Below, in pieces: positions 4,887-6,413 of a stretch of 6,413 nt of DNA (within the stretch, counting starts at the first letter, position 1; each line of letters starts with the position of its first letter). Source of the stretch: Elusimicrobiota bacterium (lineage in GTDB: Bacteria > Elusimicrobiota > Elusimicrobia > UBA1565 > UBA9628). The position numbers were made by a program, and so were the translations under genes. Where the stretch lies: contig JAQUMZ010000162.1 in assembly GCA_028717865.1 (NCBI GenBank), positions 1-6,413 of the forward strand. Direction: 5' to 3'. Under the pieces are notes generated by a model. The model searched no databases. It had not been told where the DNA came from and worked only from the letters and a program-made list of their open reading frames with translations.

Positions 4887-5781
4887 CATTCAACCAATGA
4901 TCTCCCCCGAATTGCTGGCCCAAGTCCGCCGCATCGAGATCATGACGGGGCGGCTCGTGACCGAGACTCTCGCCGGGGAATATCTGAGCGTGTTCAAGGG
5001 CCGGGGCATGGAGTTCGCCGAGGTGCGCGAATACGCCCACGGCGACGACGTGCGCAGCATCGACTGGAACGTCACGGCGCGCACCGGACGCCCCCACGTG
5101 CGCCGCTACTGCGAGGAGCGCGAGCTTACCGTGGCCATCGCCTGCGACCTGTCCGGCTCCCAGTTCTTCGGCAGCTCCGCGCGCCTGAAGCAGGAGGTCG
5201 CGGCCGAGCTCTCCGCGGTCCTGGCCCTGGCGGCCCTGCGCAACAACGACAAGGCGGGCCTGTTCATATTCACGGAGGACGTCGAGGAACACATCCCGCC
5301 CAAGAAAGGGCGCCGGCACGTCCTGCACATCATTCGCGAGATACTGGCCTACGAGCCGCGCCGGCGCACGACCGCGATCGGCCGCAGCCTGGAAACCATG
5401 CTCAAGGTGCTCCGGCGTCGCTGCATCCTGTTCTTGATCTCCGATTTCAGGGACGCGGGCTTCGAGCCGGCGGTGCGGCTGGCGGCGCTCAAGCACGACT
5501 TGGTGCCCGTAGTGGTCACCGATCCCCGCGAGATGTTTCTGCCCCGCCTGGGGGCCTGCCTGGACCTCGAGGACCCCGAATCCGGCCGCATGGTCCTCGT
5601 CGACGCCTCCGCGCCGGGGCCGCTGCGCGCGCACCAGGACTCCGAGCGCCGGCGCCTGGAGGCGCTGACCGGTTTCTTCGCGCGCTCGGGCATCGAGACG
5701 ATCCAGATCGGCACGGACCGCCCCTACATCGATCCGATCATCCATTTCTTCCGCCGCCGGGCCCGGAGGCGGAGCCGATGA
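4870..5781 (+). CDS. DUF58 protein (von Willebrand A-like), MoxR partner
   Basis: A protein of 303 residues (294 from the alternative start). The DUF58 core is clear: GRGMEFAEVREYAHGDDVRS, then IDWNVTAR (64-71), which is the family signature. A von Willebrand A-like fold follows, with the metal-site motif DLSGS (Asp93, Ser95, Ser97), a Thr-Thr pair at 167-168, and Asp192 in LISDF, so the metal site looks intact. The C-terminus is strongly basic. The family has no settled biochemical role but nearly always sits next to MoxR and is thought to be its binding partner. Two starts are possible. ATG 4870 lies inside the inverted repeat and adds MQGLSPIQP, with a weak AGG site. ATG 4897 begins MISPELLAQVRRIEI, which fits how relatives usually begin, but it has no ribosome site. 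I list the longer form; the native start may well be 4897. The stop overlaps the next start (ATGA). Confidence 0.93.
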   Translation: MQGLSPIQPMISPELLAQVRRIEIMTGRLVTETLAGEYLSVFKGRGMEFAEVREYAHGDDVRSIDWNVTARTGRPHVRRYCEERELTVAIACDLSGSQFFGSSARLKQEVAAELSAVLALAALRNNDKAGLFIFTEDVEEHIPPKKGRRHVLHIIREILAYEPRRRTTAIGRSLETMLKVLRRRCILFLISDFRDAGFEPAVRLAALKHDLVPVVVTDPREMFLPRLGACLDLEDPESGRMVLVDASAPGPLRAHQDSERRRLEALTGFFARSGIETIQIGTDRPYIDPIIHFFRRRARRRSR

Positions 5782-6413
5782 CAGCGCTGCTGCTGGCCGC
5801 GGCCTGCGCCCTGGCCGCCCATACCGCCGAGCCGGCGGAGGTCGAACTCGTCGCCCCGGCCACCGCGCAGTTGGGCGTGCCCTTGAGCGTGCGCGCGGCG
5901 GCGGCCGTCGCTCCGGGAGAAACCCTCGAACTGGATTTGCAGCGCTCGACCACGGACAGCTTCGCCGTCACGCGGGCCGAGGCCGTGCCGGCCGTCGGCG
6001 GCCGGGCCCAGTTCGAGCTCACCATCGTCCCGCTCGACCTCGGGCGGCAAGCCTTCCCGCTGTATTGGACCCTCTCCGCGGGAGGGGCGAAGCGCTCCCT
6101 GGCCGGCGCGCTCCAGCTTCAAGTCGAGCCGCCCGCCGCCGCGGCCCAGGCGCAGGACGTCAAGGACATCAAGCCGCCCCGGCGCGCCCGGCCGGCCCTC
6201 TGGCCGTGGGCCCTGCTTCTGGCCGCGGCCGGCGCCCTGTATTTCTGGCTGCGCGGCCGGCGCCGGCGCCCGAAGGCGCACGCGCCGGCGCGGGAACCGG
6301 AGGACGACCGGCCGGCCGGGGCCGTCGCCGAGGCCGAATTGGACCGCCTGGCCCGCTCGGGGCTCTGGGCGGAGGACCGGCGCAAGGAGGTCTACGCCCG
6401 GCTCACGGAAATA
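5778..6413 (+). CDS. BatD-like single-pass envelope protein, N-terminal part (runs off right edge)
   Basis: An open frame of 212 codons without a stop, overlapping the DUF58 gene by 4 bases (ATGA), which implies translational coupling. The predicted protein has a signal peptide (about 1-17, ending AAHTA), an extracytoplasmic beta-rich domain (about 20-116, starting VELVAPATAQLGVPLSVRA), an Ala/Gln/Lys linker, one membrane helix (about 141-158, LWPWALLLAAAGALYFWL), a basic stop-transfer stretch (RGRRRRPK), and a cytosolic tail. The tail ends in a helix, AELDRLARSGLWAEDRRKEV, typical of proteins encoded after DUF58 genes. The layout matches BatD-like or DUF4381-like members of MoxR operons, but I cannot assign a named family with certainty. 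Basic residues after the helix place the tail inside the cell, where it could meet MoxR and DUF58. Composition is strongly Ala/Arg-rich, in line with its GC. Confidence 0.85.
   Translation, partial: MTALLLAAACALAAHTAEPAEVELVAPATAQLGVPLSVRAAAAVAPGETLELDLQRSTTDSFAVTRAEAVPAVGGRAQFELTIVPLDLGRQAFPLYWTLSAGGAKRSLAGALQLQVEPPAAAAQAQDVKDIKPPRRARPALWPWALLLAAAGALYFWLRGRRRRPKAHAPAREPEDDRPAGAVAEAELDRLARSGLWAEDRRKEVYARLTEI

Noticed and set aside
3634..5745. A 703-codon open frame on the minus strand opposite moxR and the DUF58 gene
   Set aside because: It is the antisense shadow of high-GC coding sequence. The plus strand encodes two complete proteins with intact family motifs, and the minus translation is low-complexity Gly/Leu/Asp/Arg text.
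5778..5810. Lipoprotein site at Cys10 of the BatD-like protein
   Set aside because: No positive charge precedes the hydrophobic stretch and the residues before Cys (LAAA) do not fit the lipobox well.
1..6413. CRISPR array, tRNA, integrase or insertion sequence genes
   Set aside because: No regularly spaced repeats, no tRNA-like cloverleaf with a conserved T-arm and no transposase or integrase motif was found on either strand.

Overview
The window is a 6.4-kb piece of a GC-rich bacterial chromosome. It is almost fully coding and has no mobile-element genes, tRNA, rRNA or CRISPR. Good Shine-Dalgarno sites, sigma70-like promoter matches, several exported or membrane-anchored proteins and a Bat-type MoxR/DUF58 gene order suggest a Gram-negative-type bacterium. 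From overall style I would guess Elusimicrobiota or a neighbouring phylum, but no marker gene in the window proves this.

Layout: the left fifth is on the minus strand. An RDD-family membrane protein (1014-202) is followed by the start of a PIG-L/LmbE-type deacetylase that runs off the left edge (169-1). A 220-base intergenic region (1015-1234) separates them from everything else, which is all on the plus strand. That region carries a promoter match so close to the RDD start codon that the RDD mRNA may be leaderless, and it has several GC-rich inverted repeats.

The plus strand has two blocks. Block 1 (1235-2462) is an exported protein of unknown function and a small protein made of two ACT domains, separated by 22 bases. 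A promoter match overlapping the stop of the ACT gene opens block 2 (2519-6413 and beyond). Block 2 holds two tandem, clearly paralogous HEAT-repeat proteins with N-terminal membrane anchors, a MoxR-family AAA+ ATPase, a DUF58 (von Willebrand A-like) protein with an intact metal site, and the start of a BatD-like protein (signal peptide, beta-rich outer domain, one membrane helix, basic cytosolic tail) that leaves the right edge.

How they may work together: MoxR plus DUF58 plus a single-pass envelope protein is the core of Bat-like systems, thought to act as chaperones or to insert metals or cofactors into envelope complexes. The unusual part is the pair of anchored HEAT proteins directly upstream, which may be membrane scaffolds for the ATPase. 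A second oddity is a perfect 10-bp inverted repeat between moxR and the DUF58 gene. It looks like a dispersed REP-type element and appears to supply, or interfere with, the DUF58 start codon.
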